From NCBI GenBank assembly GCA_947384095.1, contig CANDFU010000147.1, positions 1 through 5,535 of the forward strand: a stretch of 5,535 bases of DNA, given 5' to 3'. The position numbers and the translations under genes were made by a program. The notes under the pieces were generated by a model. The model made no database searches. It was not told the DNA's origin and was given only the letters and a program-made list of their open reading frames with translations. Each line of letters starts with the position of its first letter. Positions within the stretch are counted from its first letter, which is position 1. Source of the DNA: an uncultured Roseburia sp. GTDB taxonomy: Bacteria > Bacillota > Clostridia > Lachnospirales > Lachnospiraceae. Of the stretch, positions 4,425 through 5,535 are shown in pieces.

Positions 4425-5535
4425 TTGGAGAAAACAATTTTGATCATCGTTCTTTTGGGACTTTTGTGTATTCTGGCAGTTATCTGCGGTCTGCTGGCGC
4501 GCAGAGTCAGGATGGAGAAGGCGAAAGCGCAGAGGCAGGTGACAGAGGCAAAAACACAGTTTTTATCCCGGGTCAGCAATGATATCAAGACGCCGATGAA
4601 TGTTATTATCGGAGCGGCGGCCCTTGGAATGGAGGAGACGGATGACCCGGAAAAAATGCAGGAATATCTGGCGCGTGTCCGGACGGCGGGCGATTATCTG
4701 ATGGGATTGCTCAACGACCTGGTCGATATGTCAAAGATCCAGGCCGGAAGATTTCATCTGCATCCGAAATCGCTTGCGTTTGACGCATTTATGGAGGAAA
4801 TCCGGATGATGATTGAGCCCCTTTGCCGGAAAAAGCAGATTCACTTCCGCATGCCGCAGGAGGATATTCATATCAATATGGTGGTAGATCCGGTCCGTTT
4901 TCCGCAGGTTTTTCTCAATCTTTTGAATAATGCCGTAAAATTTACGCCGGAGAGAGGAGAGATCTCTTTTCGTGTGTGTAATTACGCGACGCATAACAAC
5001 CGGTTTTCTGCCGATTATGTGGTGAAGGATACGGGAATCGGGATGAGCAGTGAATTTCAAAAGCTGCTGTTTGAACCGTTTACGCAGGAAAACGAAGATA
5101 TGACGGAGCGGAAAAACGGTTCTGGCCTGGGGCTTGCAATTACCCGGAATATTGTAGACCTGATGGGCGGCACGGTTGATATAAAAAGTGAACTTGGCGC
5201 AGGGACAGAGGTAAAGGTGCATCTTGAGGTAGAGCTTGCGCTGGTCCAGCCCGAAAAATACGGGACACAGTTGGCGGCGGGCGTGTCCAGAATGATTCTC
5301 AAGGGAAAGCGGGTGCTCCTGGTGGAAGATCATCCGCTGAATATGGATATTTCCAGACATATTCTTGAGAAACAGGGGATGAAGGTTGTGTGCGCCAGGG
5401 ACGGGAAGGAGGCGCTTGAAATATTCCGGAGCGAGGGGGCGCGGTATTTTGACGTGATTCTGATGGACATCTGTATGCCGGATATGGATGGCATAGAGTC
5501 CGCCCGGAAAATCAGGAAGTCTCCGCAGGCAGATG
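4425..5535 (+). CDS. Membrane-anchored hybrid histidine kinase homologue with His-to-Asn H-box (3' end outside window)
   Basis: 370 residues are visible and the frame is still open at the window end. After MEKT a single hydrophobic segment (about residues 5-25) is followed by RRVR, suggesting a signal anchor with the bulk in the cytoplasm. There is no PAS or extracellular sensor. A short charged helix leads straight into HisKA. Its H-box reads SRVSNDIKTPMN, so the phosphoacceptor His is Asn52, while the DxxT signature (D53, T56) is kept. The HATPase motifs look intact: NLLNNAVKFT with N165/N169, DTGIGM at 202-207, FEPF at 216-219 and GSGLGL at 232-237. A receiver starts near residue 295 with E301/D302 and phosphoacceptor Asp348; its Thr and Lys positions lie past the edge. 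The gene starts 25 bases after the upstream kinase, with no promoter or terminator between, so the two are probably co-transcribed. It probably cannot autophosphorylate at the usual site; a partner, regulator or phosphatase role is inference. Confidence 0.9.
   Translation, partial: MEKTILIIVLLGLLCILAVICGLLARRVRMEKAKAQRQVTEAKTQFLSRVSNDIKTPMNVIIGAAALGMEETDDPEKMQEYLARVRTAGDYLMGLLNDLVDMSKIQAGRFHLHPKSLAFDAFMEEIRMMIEPLCRKKQIHFRMPQEDIHINMVVDPVRFPQVFLNLLNNAVKFTPERGEISFRVCNYATHNNRFSADYVVKDTGIGMSSEFQKLLFEPFTQENEDMTERKNGSGLGLAITRNIVDLMGGTVDIKSELGAGTEVKVHLEVELALVQPEKYGTQLAAGVSRMILKGKRVLLVEDHPLNMDISRHILEKQGMKVVCARDGKEALEIFRSEGARYFDVILMDICMPDMDGIESARKIRKSPQAD

Noticed and set aside
4019..5360. - strand ORFs of 189 and 209 residues opposite the kinase genes
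   Set aside because: They are mirror frames of well-supported HATPase and receiver coding sequence, with no recognisable domains or start signals.

Overview
The window looks like chromosomal DNA of a gut-type Firmicute, most likely a Lachnospiraceae (Clostridium cluster XIVa) member. The reasons are the mid-range GC content, strong GGAGG-type ribosome binding sites, GTG and TTG starts, very large multi-PAS hybrid histidine kinases, and a Cys/His-rich secreted repeat protein of a kind I associate with that group. This assignment is inference; there is no rRNA or marker gene. All genes I can support lie on the + strand.

Layout. Bases 1-72 are the C-terminal end of an unidentified protein. After a 105-base AT-rich gap holding an imperfect palindrome (128-153) comes a 258-residue secreted protein (178-954). 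It is built almost entirely of seven Cys/His-rich repeats of 26 residues, set about 31 residues apart. It ends in a clear intrinsic terminator (962-1003). The next 130 bases are packed with inverted repeats and end in a second terminator-like hairpin (1105-1131). A good extended -10 promoter (1157-1185) then drives a two-gene signalling operon.

The first operon gene (1238-4399) encodes a soluble 1053-residue hybrid histidine kinase. It has an N-terminal PAS-like domain carrying a Cys cluster, four tandem PAS-like modules that look like internal duplications, a canonical HisKA/HATPase core (His683) and a receiver (Asp983). The second gene (4425 to beyond the window end) starts 25 bases later at a TTG. 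It encodes a membrane-anchored hybrid kinase with no sensor domain. Its ATP-binding motifs look intact and its receiver has the phosphoacceptor Asp, but the phosphorylatable His of the H-box is replaced by Asn (Asn52).

Working model (inference): the soluble multi-PAS protein is the signal-receiving kinase. The adjacent membrane-tethered, His-less paralogue modulates it as a heterodimer partner, receiver acceptor or phosphatase. The two terminators separate this operon from the repeat-protein gene, so no shared regulation is implied. The most notable items are the Cys/His repeat protein, probably metal-binding, and the His-to-Asn pseudokinase paired with a canonical kinase.
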